Below are positions 9,096 to 17,041 of a DNA stretch of 64,000 nucleotides, one piece after another (the first letter of the stretch is position 1; each line of letters starts with the position of its first letter). The notes beneath the pieces are model-generated. The model did not search any database. It was given only the letters and a program-made list of their open reading frames with translations, and was not told the origin of the DNA. The position numbers and the translations under genes are program-made. Source of the stretch: Streptomyces tibetensis. GTDB taxonomy: Bacteria > Actinomycetota > Actinomycetes > Streptomycetales > Streptomycetaceae. The DNA is taken from positions 62,001 through 126,000 of the forward strand of contig NZ_SZVW01000020.1 of NCBI RefSeq assembly GCF_007655005.1, read 5' to 3'.

Positions 9096-9467
9096 GGCTG
9101 CATTCCTCTCAAGGACATGCGGAATAAAGTCCGTACCAAGGGGTATGCCGGCCGGCGGCCTCGCGCATACGAAAGAAAGGCGTGTGGGGGCACGCCGACA
9201 TGACACACCTTTGCACAGGTCAGGGGAAGGGAACAAGAGATCTTGCGGTTTCGCGCATTGCGCGGCCCGGCAGCGCCTTTTGACAAGAAGTCAGCCAGTG
9301 GCGCGAAAGGCATTTCCGTGCCGTCTGTCCCTTTCTTTACGACTGACATTTACCCGCCCCGCCGGTCACCCGGAAACCATTGAGTCACCCCCTGAGCAGC
9401 AGCTCACACGGTCGGCGGCGTTTGTGCACCGGCCTTTCGGGGTCTGCGGCGAAACCAATAGCGGTGC
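9096..9467. other. Gene-free spacer upstream of the sigma/ricin gene
   Basis: 372 bases that must hold the leftward promoter of the gene starting at 9095. Base composition is lower in GC around 9230-9360 than in its neighbours. I found no convincing coding frame, and no clean -35/-10 pair on the minus strand. Confidence 0.5.
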
Positions 9468-10526
9468 TCAGCCGGTCGCATCGCCGTGCGTCGTGCGGTA
9501 CGCCCCGGGTGGCGCCCCGTAGCGCTCGCGAAAGGCGCGGTTGAAGTGGAACGGGCTGACGAAACCCGAGGCAGCGGCGACGCGTTCCACGGGCAGGTCG
9601 GTGCTCTCCAGCAGCCGGGCGGCATGGCGCAGCCGTGCCTCGCGCAGGGCCCGCATGGGCGAGCGGCCGAGCTGGCTGCTGAACAGGTGGGCGAAGCGGG
9701 ACGGCGACAGTGCGACGCCCTCCGCGAGAGAGTGGACGGTGTGCGGGGCGCCCGGGTCGGCGTCGATCAGCTGTTGTGCGCGACGGATCCGTGCGTCGAG
9801 GCCGGGCCGGGGAGCCGTCGGCCGGGCGGCGGCGGTGGTGAGGAGGACGATCTCCTCCAGTGCGCACAGGGCCAGTTCGCGGGCAGCGCTGCCGTGGGCC
9901 ACGGCGACCTGCCCGTCCGGGGGCGACCCCTCGGGCGGTGCTTCGGTGCCGGTCCAGCGGGCGTCGGCGTGCATCCGCCGGAACGCCGCCTCGACGCGGC
10001 CGTGCACCCCGGCCGGAGCGGAGGTGACCACGTACATCCCGTGACCGGCGGCGTGCGGCCGCAGCCACGCGGCCCAGGACGGGCGGGCCTGGCAGTGCGC
10101 CCACCAGAACCGCCAGTGCCGGGCGCCGGGCTCGACGCCGTAGCCGTGCGGGACGCCCGGGGCGAGCACGACCAGTGCGCCCGCGCCGGCCGAGGTGTGC
10201 GCACCGCCCTGCCACAGTCGGCCCCGGCCTGCGGTGGTCCAGGTGAAGAGCCAGCTCGCGGATCCCTGCGGGCGGTTGACGCCGTACCCGGGCGTCTGGT
10301 CGAAGTGGCCCAGCACGACCAGCCCGGGCGGCGGTGCGGGATCCCCGGCGTTCCCTGCGTATGCGGTGCCCTCGGCGTTCCCGGGCTCGCCGGTGCCCTC
10401 GGCGTTCCCGGGCTCCCCGGTGCCCTCGGCGTTCCCGGTCTTCTCGGTGTCCTCGGCGTTCCCGGGCTCCCCGGCATTCCCGGTGCTGCCCTCCGCAGCA
10501 CTCCCAGGCAATCCCTCAGCATGCAC
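9468..10526 (-). CDS. AraC-family transcriptional regulator with repetitive N-terminal tail
   Basis: A 352-residue regulator. A cupin-like AraC ligand domain spans about residues 65-210 (SWLFTWTTAGRGRLW, LVVLAPGVPHGYG, HWRFWWAH). The C-terminal double helix-turn-helix (about 240-345) contains ARLLESTDLPVERVAAASGF and SPFHFNRAFRERYGAPPGAYR. The first 60 residues are low-complexity (GEPGNAEGT units). GTG 10526 is preferred because GGAGG lies six bases upstream; ATG 10532 directly abuts that ribosome site. The gene is divergent, with only 69 bases of intergenic DNA, from the dioxygenase at 10596, which is therefore its likely target. The effector is unknown. Confidence 0.9.
   Translation of the reverse strand: MHAEGLPGSAAEGSTGNAGEPGNAEDTEKTGNAEGTGEPGNAEGTGEPGNAEGTAYAGNAGDPAPPPGLVVLGHFDQTPGYGVNRPQGSASWLFTWTTAGRGRLWQGGAHTSAGAGALVVLAPGVPHGYGVEPGARHWRFWWAHCQARPSWAAWLRPHAAGHGMYVVTSAPAGVHGRVEAAFRRMHADARWTGTEAPPEGSPPDGQVAVAHGSAARELALCALEEIVLLTTAAARPTAPRPGLDARIRRAQQLIDADPGAPHTVHSLAEGVALSPSRFAHLFSSQLGRSPMRALREARLRHAARLLESTDLPVERVAAASGFVSPFHFNRAFRERYGAPPGAYRTTHGDATG
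10365..10472 (-). repeat. Four tandem 27-bp units in the AraC N-terminus
   Basis: Units start at 10365, 10392, 10419 and 10446, each beginning GGTG on the plus strand and encoding the 9-residue GEPGNAEGT-like module on the minus strand. The copies are nearly identical except the last. Confidence 0.9.
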
Positions 10527-10595
10527 GGGCATCCTCCTCGATGGCCTCGCGGCCTAGCGTTTGCGACCGAGGACACCCGACCGAGGAGTACGTAC

Positions 10596-11438
10596 ATGAC
10601 AGTCACGGGCAACGGCGCCGTCGGCGCCTCCATCGTGGACCGCGAAGGGCTCCGGCGGTACCGGGAGGGGTTCGAGGAGCACGGCTTCACGGTGGTGCGG
10701 GGGCTCTTCGGGGCCGACGAGATCGACCGGCTGTGCGGGGCGTTCGCGGCACTGCGGGCGGCCGGTCCGGTGCCCGGGCACTTCGAGCCGCGCGCGGTGG
10801 ACGGGCCGGATGCGGATCCCCTGCACGTGTGGCCCCGGGTGATGCACCCGCACGAGATCAACGACCTCGGGCGTGAGGTCCTGCTCGACGCCCGGCTGCG
10901 GACGGTTCTGGAGGCGCTGCTCGGTGAGGAGGTGCTGGCCGCGCAGAGCATGTTCTACTTCAAGCCGCCGGGGGCCCGGGGGCAGGCGCTGCACCAGGAC
11001 AACTTCTACCTCAAGGTGGAGCCGGGCACGTGTGTGGCGGCCTGGGTGGCCTGCGACGTGATCGACCGGGAGAACGGCGGGCTGGAGGTCGTGCCGGGCA
11101 CGCACCGCATGGACCTGTTCTGCCCGGAGCAGGCCGACGCGGACGTGTCCTTCGCCCGGGAGTACGTTCCCCCGCCGGCGGGGCTGGCGCCGGTGCCGGT
11201 GGACATGGCGCCGGGCGACGTCCTGTTCTTCAACGGGAGCCTGGTGCACGGATCGCAGCCGAACCGGGCGGCCGAGCGGTTCCGGCGGTCGTTCATCGGG
11301 CACTACGTGGGCCGGTCGACGGAGCGGATCGGGCGGTTCTACCGGACGCTGACGATGAGCGGGGCCAGGGTCGAGCTGGCGGAGAGCGAGGGGGCGGGCC
11401 CCTGCGGAACGGAGTTCGCATCGCAGGGGCCCCACTGA
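10596..11438 (+). CDS. Phytanoyl-CoA dioxygenase (PhyH) family Fe(II)/2-oxoglutarate oxygenase
   Basis: A 280-residue non-haem iron dioxygenase. It shows the 2-His-1-carboxylate facial triad: HQD in ALHQDNFYLKVEPGT (about residues 134-148), and the distal His in GSLVHGSQPNRAAERFRRSF, with the Arg that usually grips 2-oxoglutarate close by. PhyH enzymes hydroxylate lipids, compatible solutes or secondary metabolites; the substrate here cannot be read from sequence. ATG 10596 is preceded by GAGGAG. The divergent AraC regulator suggests inducible expression. The length is normal and no feature is missing. Confidence 0.9.
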   Translation: MTVTGNGAVGASIVDREGLRRYREGFEEHGFTVVRGLFGADEIDRLCGAFAALRAAGPVPGHFEPRAVDGPDADPLHVWPRVMHPHEINDLGREVLLDARLRTVLEALLGEEVLAAQSMFYFKPPGARGQALHQDNFYLKVEPGTCVAAWVACDVIDRENGGLEVVPGTHRMDLFCPEQADADVSFAREYVPPPAGLAPVPVDMAPGDVLFFNGSLVHGSQPNRAAERFRRSFIGHYVGRSTERIGRFYRTLTMSGARVELAESEGAGPCGTEFASQGPH

Positions 11439-11455
11439 CCTTCGGGCCGTCGCGT

Positions 11456-12424
11456 TCAGTGCCCGGCGATGGGATGGGGACCGTACGGGCTCTGGAGTTC
11501 CTCCAGCTCCTTGTCGCTCAGCCGGATCTCCACCGCGGCCACCGCGTCCTCCAGGTGCCCGGGCTTGGAGGCGCCGACGATCGGGGCGGTCACCGTGGGC
11601 TGGTGGAGCAGCCAGGCGAGGGCGACCTGCGCGCGGGGGACGCCCCGCTCCCCGGCGATGCGGGTGACCGCCTCGACGATGGTGCGGTCGCCCTCCTGGT
11701 ACAGGCTGTCGCCGAAGGCGTCGGTGGCGCTGCGCTCGGTCGTGGTGTCCCAGTCCCGGGTGAGACGGCCGCGGGCGAGCGGGCTCCAGGGCAGGACGCC
11801 CACGCCCTGGTCCGCGCACAGGGGGAGCATCTCGCGCTCCTCCTCGCGGTAGATCAGGTTGTAGTGGTTCTGCATGGAGACGAAGGGCGTCCAGCCGTTC
11901 AGACGGGCGGTGTACTGGGCCTTGGAGAACTGCCAGGCGTACATCGAACTGGCTCCGATGTAACGGACTTTGCCCGCCTTGACGACGTCGTGGAGGGCCT
12001 CCATCGTCTCCTCGATCGGGGTGTGCGGGTCGAACCGGTGGATCTGGTAGAGGTCGACGTAGTCGGTGCCGAGGCGGGTGAGGCTCTGGTCGAGCTCGGT
12101 CATGATCGCCTTGCGGGACAGTCCGCTGCCGTTCGGTCCGGGCCGCATCCGGCCGTGCACCTTCGTCGCGAGGACGATCTCGTCGCGGCGGGCGAAGTCG
12201 CGCAGGGCCCGGCCGACGATCTCCTCGCTGGTGCCGTCGGAGTAGACGTTGGCCGTGTCGAAGAAGTTGATGCCCGCCTCGACGGCCTGGCGGATCAGCG
12301 GGCGCGAGGCCTCCTCGTCGAGGGTCCACTCGTGAGTGCCGCGGTCGGGCAGCCCGTAGGTCATGCACCCCAGACAGATCCGTGAGACGTCCAGGCCCGT
12401 CGAACCGAGCTTCACGTACTGCAT
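11456..12424 (-). CDS. Aldo/keto reductase
   Basis: A 322-residue NADPH-dependent (beta/alpha)8 reductase. The catalytic tetrad is visible: Asp in FFDTANVYSDG with Tyr five residues on, Lys in LATKVHG and His in LYQIHRFD. The cofactor-binding end (PIVGASKPGHLEDAV) is present. It resembles the YajO/Tas-like subgroup that reduces aldehydes and ketones. It converges on the dioxygenase with a 17-base gap, and lies 118 bases downstream of the flavoprotein gene on the same strand, so co-transcription is possible. The start is ATG 12424, the only start that keeps the family N-terminus MQYVKLGSTGLDVS. Confidence 0.95.
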   Translation of the reverse strand: MQYVKLGSTGLDVSRICLGCMTYGLPDRGTHEWTLDEEASRPLIRQAVEAGINFFDTANVYSDGTSEEIVGRALRDFARRDEIVLATKVHGRMRPGPNGSGLSRKAIMTELDQSLTRLGTDYVDLYQIHRFDPHTPIEETMEALHDVVKAGKVRYIGASSMYAWQFSKAQYTARLNGWTPFVSMQNHYNLIYREEEREMLPLCADQGVGVLPWSPLARGRLTRDWDTTTERSATDAFGDSLYQEGDRTIVEAVTRIAGERGVPRAQVALAWLLHQPTVTAPIVGASKPGHLEDAVAAVEIRLSDKELEELQSPYGPHPIAGH

Positions 12425-12542
12425 CGTTGTTGCTCCTGCCGTCGGGAAGGTTCCACGGGGAGCGTACGTCTTCGTGTGCGCTCGAAGACGAGGCCGGGCG
12501 GGCCGCCTGACGGACCGTCCGCGTGTGGCCCGGGCCGATTCG

Positions 12543-13079
12543 TCAGCGGCGTTCGACCAGGTCCAGGGCTCGCTTCCACCCGAACTCCGGCCGCCCGCCG
12601 TCCTCCCCCGGCTCTCCCGCGTAGGGCTCTGCGAACCGCACGCCCATCCCCCGCAGCCGTTCGTGGCTGTCCCGGTAGGCGGGGTGGGAGGCCAGGGCGT
12701 CCGCCACGCACGGCAGGACCGCGATCGGCACCCCGAGCCCCGCGGCCTCGCACAGGGTGCCCAGAGCGAGGGTGTCGGCGATGCCTGCCGCCCACTTGTT
12801 GACGGTGTTGAAGGTGGCGGGGGCGACCACCACGGCATCGGGCGCCGGGAACGGGCGCGGCTCGCCGGGCGTGCGCCAGGCGGAGCGTATGCGGCGGCCC
12901 GTTCGGGCCTCGACGGCGGCGGTGTCGAAGAAGCCGTTCATGGCGACGGGCGTCGCGATGACGCCCACCTCCCAGTCCCGTTCCTGCGCGGCGGTGATCA
13001 GTTCGCCGACGTCCGCGGCGATGCCGGCGGCGCAGACGACGACGTAGAGGAAGGGCTTGCGGGTGGCCTGTTCGGTCAT
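12543..13079 (-). CDS. Flavoprotein (PPC decarboxylase / DFP-like family)
   Basis: A 178-residue protein with the Rossmann-like fold of the flavoprotein family (FMN-binding HFCD). After a short leader comes FLYVVVCAAGIAADVGELI, then DAVVVAPATFNTVNKWAAGIADTLAL, where the PATFNTxNKWAxGxxD motif matches FMN-binding members. Related enzymes decarboxylate cysteine residues or phosphopantothenoylcysteine, but this stand-alone subgroup in Streptomyces has no assigned reaction that I can name. It starts at ATG 13079, and the MITE-like element lies just upstream. Confidence 0.88.
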   Translation of the reverse strand: MTEQATRKPFLYVVVCAAGIAADVGELITAAQERDWEVGVIATPVAMNGFFDTAAVEARTGRRIRSAWRTPGEPRPFPAPDAVVVAPATFNTVNKWAAGIADTLALGTLCEAAGLGVPIAVLPCVADALASHPAYRDSHERLRGMGVRFAEPYAGEPGEDGGRPEFGWKRALDLVERR

Positions 13080-13096
13080 CCCGGAAATCCTAGGTC

Positions 13097-13295
13097 GTGT
13101 CCGCAAAGTCCCGTCGTTCGCCCTGGAGGGCGGGCCCCGCGGCGTCTGGTGCGTGCTCTCGGCGTGCCGGGCGGAGTCCCTCGTACTGGACGTACTTGGG
13201 GCTTCGTCCGGTGCGGCGAGTGGGGGTGCCCCCTGCTCGAAGAGCTCGGGGGGAGCGTGCCAGGCGTCGCGGGGCAGGCGGGACTTTGCGGACAC
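13097..13295. mobile_element. MITE-like element with 17-bp perfect terminal inverted repeats
   Basis: A segment of 199 bases bounded by GTGTCCGCAAAGTCCCG (13097-13113) and its exact inverse (13279-13295). The match continues imperfectly inward (CCCCGCGGCGTCTGG against CCAGGCGTCGCGGGG), so the whole element can fold into a long hairpin. It has no coding capacity. Similar CCAAGTACGTCCAGTACGAG-containing repeats are familiar from many Streptomyces genomes, which fits a non-autonomous element moved by an IS transposase. I could not identify a target-site duplication with confidence. Confidence 0.75.
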
Positions 13296-13316
13296 GGCCC
13301 AGCGACTCCCCCGGGC

Positions 13317-13775
13317 TCACCGGACGGGGAAGGTGTCTTCGCGCTCGGACTCCGGCCGGGGGCCGAAGAAGCGGCGCTCGTTCTCCTCGATCGGCACGTC
13401 GTTGATGCTCGCCTCACGCCGGGTCATCAGGCCGTGCTCGTCGAACTCCCACAGCTCGTTGCCGTAGGAGCGCCACCACTGCCCGTCCGCGTCCCGGCAC
13501 TCGTACTGGAAGCGGACGGCGATGCGGTTGCCGTCGAAGGCCCACAGGTCCTTGCGCAGTGCGTATTCCTGCTCGCGCTCCCACTTGCGGGTGAGGAACG
13601 CGGCGATCTCGGCGCGGCCGGTGACGAAGGTGTCGCGGTTGCGCCAGACGGAGTCCGGCGAGTAGGCGAGGGAGACCTTGTGCGGGTCGCGGGTGTTCCA
13701 GGCGTCCTCGGCGGCCTGGACCTTCTGTGCGGCGGTCTCGCGCGTGAAGGGCGGCAGCGGCGGGCGGTCGGTCAT
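13317..13775 (-). CDS. DUF1348 / NTF2-like nuclear-transport-factor fold protein
   Basis: A 152-residue soluble protein of the DUF1348 family (SnoaL/NTF2 superfamily cone fold). It carries the family signatures AAEDAWNTRDPHKVSLAYSPD and WRNRDTFVTGRAEI, plus RKWEREQEYALRKDLWAF and IAVRFQYE. Members are often annotated as hypothetical. The pocket suggests binding or isomerising a small molecule, but no reaction is established for this subgroup. ATG 13775 is preceded by GGAGG. It is separated from the ferredoxin gene by 164 bases, so it may or may not share the P450 transcript. Confidence 0.9.
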   Translation of the reverse strand: MTDRPPLPPFTRETAAQKVQAAEDAWNTRDPHKVSLAYSPDSVWRNRDTFVTGRAEIAAFLTRKWEREQEYALRKDLWAFDGNRIAVRFQYECRDADGQWWRSYGNELWEFDEHGLMTRREASINDVPIEENERRFFGPRPESEREDTFPVR

Positions 13776-13939
13776 GGATCCTCCCTGTCAGCGGGGGAGA
13801 ACGACCGTTCTCCCCGGTGCGGTTGTTCCTGCCGGCCGAGGATGCCATGGTCACGGCGGGCGTCACCAGGAGCGCCGAGCCCGCGGCCGGGGCGCGCGAG
13901 GCGGCCCGGCGGCTCCTGGACGCCGGGTGAGATCCGGGA

Positions 13940-14137
13940 TCAGCTCACGGTCTCGGACACGGTGATGGCGCCGACCGGGCAGGCGCGGGCTGCCTCCCGC
14001 AGCAGCGGGCTGCCACTGTCCTCGCCGCCGGGCAGCACCGTGCTGTAGCCGTCGTCGTCCTGGGTGAACACGTCCGGGGCGGTCAGGGCGCACTGGCCCG
14101 CGCCGATGCAGACGTCCTTGTCGATGTCGATGTGCAT
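13940..14137 (-). CDS. [3Fe-4S] ferredoxin partner of the adjacent P450
   Basis: A 65-residue acidic ferredoxin. Three cysteines are visible: C in VCIGAGQCALTAPDVF (two) and ACPVGAI (one). The residue at the usual second cluster position is Ala/Gly, so a [3Fe-4S] cluster is expected, as in the SuaB/SubB-type ferredoxins that accompany CYP105 enzymes. It starts 12 bases after the P450 stop codon and is almost certainly co-transcribed. Its job is to pass single electrons from a ferredoxin reductase, encoded elsewhere, to the P450. Confidence 0.95.
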   Translation of the reverse strand: MHIDIDKDVCIGAGQCALTAPDVFTQDDDGYSTVLPGGEDSGSPLLREAARACPVGAITVSETVS

Positions 14138-14149
14138 GTGCGCGTGCCC

Positions 14150-15346
14150 TTACCAGGTCACGGGGAGTTCCAGCATCCCCTGGATGGTGTCGCCCGGCTT
14201 GAAGGGGATCTCCTCGGCCGGGGCGGCCAGGCGCAGGCCGGGCAGCCGGTCGAAGAGGCTGTGCAGGGCGATCTCCAGCTCGGCGCGGGCGAGGTTCTGG
14301 CCGAGGCACTGGTGGATGCCGAAGCCGAACGCGACATGGTGACGGGCAGGGCGGCTCCAGTCCAGTGTGTCCGGCTCGGGGTAGACGGTCTCGTCGCGGT
14401 TGATGACGGAGGTCGCGAAGACCACGCCCTCGCCCTCGCGGATGGTCGTCCCCGCCACCTCGATGTCCTCGACGGCCAGGCGCAGCATGCCGTCCGCGAT
14501 GGACAGCATCCGCATCAGCTCCTCGACCGCGGCCGGCAGCAGCCGCGGGTCCGCGCGCAGCTCGGCGAGCCGCTCGGGGTGCTGGAGCAGGGTGAAGGTG
14601 CCGAGCGAGATCATGTTGGCGGTCGTCTCGTGGCCCGCGACCAGCAGGATGAGGGCCATGGCGATCAGACCCTCGCGGTCGAGGTCGCCCTCGCGCAGCT
14701 GCCGGTGGACCAGGTCGTCCAGCAGGCCGGTGCCGGGGTCCCGCTGCTTGCGGTCGATCAGTTCGCCGAAGTAGGTCTCCAGCCGGTCGCGGGCGTCGAG
14801 TACGTCGGCGGTCTCCGGGCCGCGCAGCAGCCGTCGCGACTGGGTCTCGAAGAAGTCGTGGTCGGTGTAGGGGACGCCGAGCAGGGCGCAGATCACCATG
14901 GACGGCACGGGCAGCGCGAAGGCGCTCACCAGGTCCGCGGGCGGCCCCTGGGCGATCATCGCGTCGAGCCGTTCGTCCACGATCTGCTGGATGCGTGGCC
15001 GGAGTTCGACGGCCCGCTTGAGGGTGAAGTCCCCGACGACCATCCGCCGCTGGGCGCGGTGCTCGGGGTCGTCGACGCCCAGCAGGGCCGTTCTGCGGTT
15101 GCGGATCCCGGCGAAGCGCTTGGTGGGGGCGGGGAAGCCGGGGCGGTCGCGGTTGGACGACAGACGCGGGTCGGCCAGCAGGGCGCGGGCGGTGGCGTGC
15201 CCGCTGACGAGCCAGGCCTCGCGGCCGTCGAAGAGGGTGATCCGGGTCAGGGGGCGTTCGGTGCGCAGTGCGTCGTAGGCGGCGGGCGGGTGGTAGGGGC
15301 AGGTCCGGCTCTGGGGGAAGGCGACGGGTGCGGTCGTGTCCGTCAT
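14150..15346 (-). CDS. Cytochrome P450, CYP105 (CYP105D-like)
   Basis: A 398-residue soluble monooxygenase. The I-helix oxygen motif is AGHETTANM, the K-helix ExxR is present (EELMRML), and the haem loop FGFGIHQCLGQNLARAELE supplies the Cys thiolate. The sequence closely resembles what I recall of the S. coelicolor CYP105D5 type, including the C-terminus IPFKPGDTIQGMLELPVTW. CYP105D enzymes hydroxylate fatty acids and many xenobiotics. ATG 15346 has GAGG upstream; an in-frame start 19 codons earlier is less likely. The next gene downstream is its ferredoxin. A perfect palindrome lies 41-61 bases upstream. Confidence 0.95.
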   Translation of the reverse strand: MTDTTAPVAFPQSRTCPYHPPAAYDALRTERPLTRITLFDGREAWLVSGHATARALLADPRLSSNRDRPGFPAPTKRFAGIRNRRTALLGVDDPEHRAQRRMVVGDFTLKRAVELRPRIQQIVDERLDAMIAQGPPADLVSAFALPVPSMVICALLGVPYTDHDFFETQSRRLLRGPETADVLDARDRLETYFGELIDRKQRDPGTGLLDDLVHRQLREGDLDREGLIAMALILLVAGHETTANMISLGTFTLLQHPERLAELRADPRLLPAAVEELMRMLSIADGMLRLAVEDIEVAGTTIREGEGVVFATSVINRDETVYPEPDTLDWSRPARHHVAFGFGIHQCLGQNLARAELEIALHSLFDRLPGLRLAAPAEEIPFKPGDTIQGMLELPVTW

Positions 15347-15386
15347 GAAGACCTCGCAGACGAGTAGTGCGTCGTGCCGATCTTCA

Positions 15387-15407
15387 TTAGATGCCCGAGG
15401 CATCTAA
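15387..15407. promoter_or_regulatory. Perfect palindrome upstream of the CYP105 gene
   Basis: Arms TTAGATGCC and GGCATCTAA flank the triplet CGA. The site is more AT-rich than its surroundings and lies where the P450 promoter should be, as expected of an operator for a TetR- or MarR-type repressor. No such regulator is adjacent. Confidence 0.65.
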
Positions 15408-15698
15408 CCGTGCGACGTGAAGTTCGGCCAGATCGCCGACGTCGGCAACATGGCCGGGGAATGCCGTCCTCCCGTTCGAACGACAGGGGCGGGAGGCCTG
15501 TCCGTGCGGGGTCGGCGCCCGCGCCGGGGCCCGGGCGCGGGGGCGCCGACGCGAAAACCGGTTGTCGGCACGGCGGGGCAGACCGCAGGATCCGGCCATG
15601 CCTGCATTCACCGTTCTGCTGCCGCTGTCCGCCGTCGCCTCCGCCGCGCGCCGACAGCAGCAGCCCGGCCGCCGCGGAGGACCGACGCCGCCCCGGTC

Positions 15699-16331
15699 AT
15701 GACGGCCGCGCTGGTCGCGGGGCTGCTCGCCGGGTACGGCATCGCCGTACCGGTGGGCGCCGTAGGGACCTACCTCGTCTCCCTCACCGCACGCACCACC
15801 TTGCGCACGGGCGTCTGCGCCGCGCTGGGCGTCGCCACCGCCGACGGGCTCTACGCCCTCGCGGCCACCCTCGGGGGTACGGCCCTGGCCTCCGCGCTGC
15901 GGCCCGTGCTCGGCCCTCTGCGGTGGGTCTGCGTGCTGGTGCTGCTCGCGCTGGCGGCACGGGGCGCGGTGACCGCGGTGCGCGAGTACCGCGGCCACCG
16001 TCTCGCCACCCGGTCGGCCCCCGCTCCCCCGAGCCCCGCCCGGGCCTATCTGGGCCTGCTGGGCATCACCCTGCTGAACCCCACCACCGTCGTCTACTTC
16101 GCCGCCCTGGTGCTCGGTTCCCGGGCCACGGGACCGGCCGGCCCCGTGGAGCAGGGCGTGTTCGTCGTGGCCGCCTTCGCCGCCTCCGCGAGCTGGCAGG
16201 TGCTGCTCGCCGGGAGCGGGGCACTGCTGGGCCGGGCGCTGACCGGCCGCCGGGGGCGGCTGGCGACGGCGTGGGTGGCGAGCGGGGTGATGACGGCGCT
16301 GGCCGTACGGATGGCGCTCGCGCCGGGTTGA
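15699..16331 (+). CDS. LysE/RhtB-family amino-acid exporter
   Basis: A 210-residue inner-membrane protein with six predicted hydrophobic helices. Conserved LysE-family features are the N-terminal AVPVGAVGTYLVSLTARTTLRTG, with its Gly/Pro-rich re-entrant signature, and LLGITLLNPTTVVYFAALVLGS at the start of the second half. Members export basic or neutral amino acids or their analogues; the cargo is not deducible. ATG 15699 is the first in-frame ATG that gives the family N-terminus. Its GGAGG is about 17 bases away, so the precise start is uncertain. Confidence 0.85.
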   Translation: MTAALVAGLLAGYGIAVPVGAVGTYLVSLTARTTLRTGVCAALGVATADGLYALAATLGGTALASALRPVLGPLRWVCVLVLLALAARGAVTAVREYRGHRLATRSAPAPPSPARAYLGLLGITLLNPTTVVYFAALVLGSRATGPAGPVEQGVFVVAAFAASASWQVLLAGSGALLGRALTGRRGRLATAWVASGVMTALAVRMALAPG

Positions 16332-16434
16332 GGGCCGGATCCTGCCGGATCCCGTGGGTGCGGATGATTCCCCGGGGCACGGGTGTTGATGGCAGGTGGC
16401 GATGAGCCTCGGACGCGACGATGGGACGGATGCC

Positions 16435-16884
16435 ATGCCTCTCGAAGGCGAGTACGAACCCAGCCCGACGCAGTGGGTGCGCAAGCAGGTGGAGCTGTAC
16501 GAGAGCTCCGGCGGTACGGAGGGGACGACGCTTCAGGGCTCGAAGATGCCGGTCGTCGTCTTGACCTCACGGGGTGCCAGGAGCGGGAAACTGCGCAAGA
16601 CACCGGTGATGCGCGTGGAACACGAGGGGCGCTACGCCGCGGTGGCCTCCCTCGGCGGGTCGCCCAAGCACCCCGTCTGGTACTTCAACATCCTGGCCCA
16701 CCCGCACGTGGAGCTCCAGGACGGGCCGGTGAAGCAGGACATGACCGCCCGTGAGGTCACCGGCGAGGAGAAGGCGGCCTGGTGGGAGCGGGCCGTCGCG
16801 GCGTACCCGGCGTACGCCGACTACCAGAAGAAGACGGACCGCGAGATCCCGGTCTTCGTCCTGGAGCCGACCGAGGGCGGCTGA
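16435..16884 (+). CDS. Deazaflavin (F420)-dependent nitroreductase family protein
   Basis: A 149-residue protein of the DDN/FDOR-A family, small split-barrel proteins that bind the deazaflavin F420 and reduce quinones or nitro compounds. Visible signatures are PVVVLTSRGARSGKLRKTPVMRVEHEG, with the Lys/Arg cluster that holds the F420 phosphate, and HPVWYFNILAHPHVEL, followed by a WWERAVAAYPAYADYQKKT tail. ATG 16435 matches the family N-terminus MPLEGEYEPSP. ATG 16402, after an AGGTGG, would add eleven residues and cannot be excluded. A strong hairpin terminator follows the stop codon. Confidence 0.92.
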   Translation: MPLEGEYEPSPTQWVRKQVELYESSGGTEGTTLQGSKMPVVVLTSRGARSGKLRKTPVMRVEHEGRYAAVASLGGSPKHPVWYFNILAHPHVELQDGPVKQDMTAREVTGEEKAAWWERAVAAYPAYADYQKKTDREIPVFVLEPTEGG

Positions 16885-16890
16885 CAGCGG

Positions 16891-16917
16891 GCCGGCTGCC
16901 CTGTGCGGGCAGCCGGC
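16891..16917 (+). terminator. Hairpin terminator after the F420-type reductase
   Basis: Perfect 11-bp stem GCCGGCTGCCC / GGGCAGCCGGC with a five-base loop, beginning six bases after the stop codon. Confidence 0.75.
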
Positions 16918-16990
16918 GGACCGTGCCTTCAGCCGGCGGACGTGTGGACAGTCGAAGCTCTGCGGGCGGACCGTGCGGGCAGCCGGCGGA
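16903..16990. repeat. Direct repeat in the spacer
   Basis: GTGCGGGCAGCCGGCGGA occurs at 16903-16920 and again at 16973-16990, with a partial copy CAGCCGGCGGA between them. The first copy overlaps the terminator stem. Confidence 0.75.
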
Positions 16991-17041
16991 AAAATCTTTC
17001 GCCCCGGGTGTGTGAACCGGCCGCGGTGGGGCACGCGAGGT

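Noticed and set aside
9092..9349. Minus-strand 85-residue frame upstream of the sigma/ricin gene
   Set aside because: It has no family resemblance, and its codon use does not show the strong third-position GC of its neighbours; more likely leader and promoter DNA.
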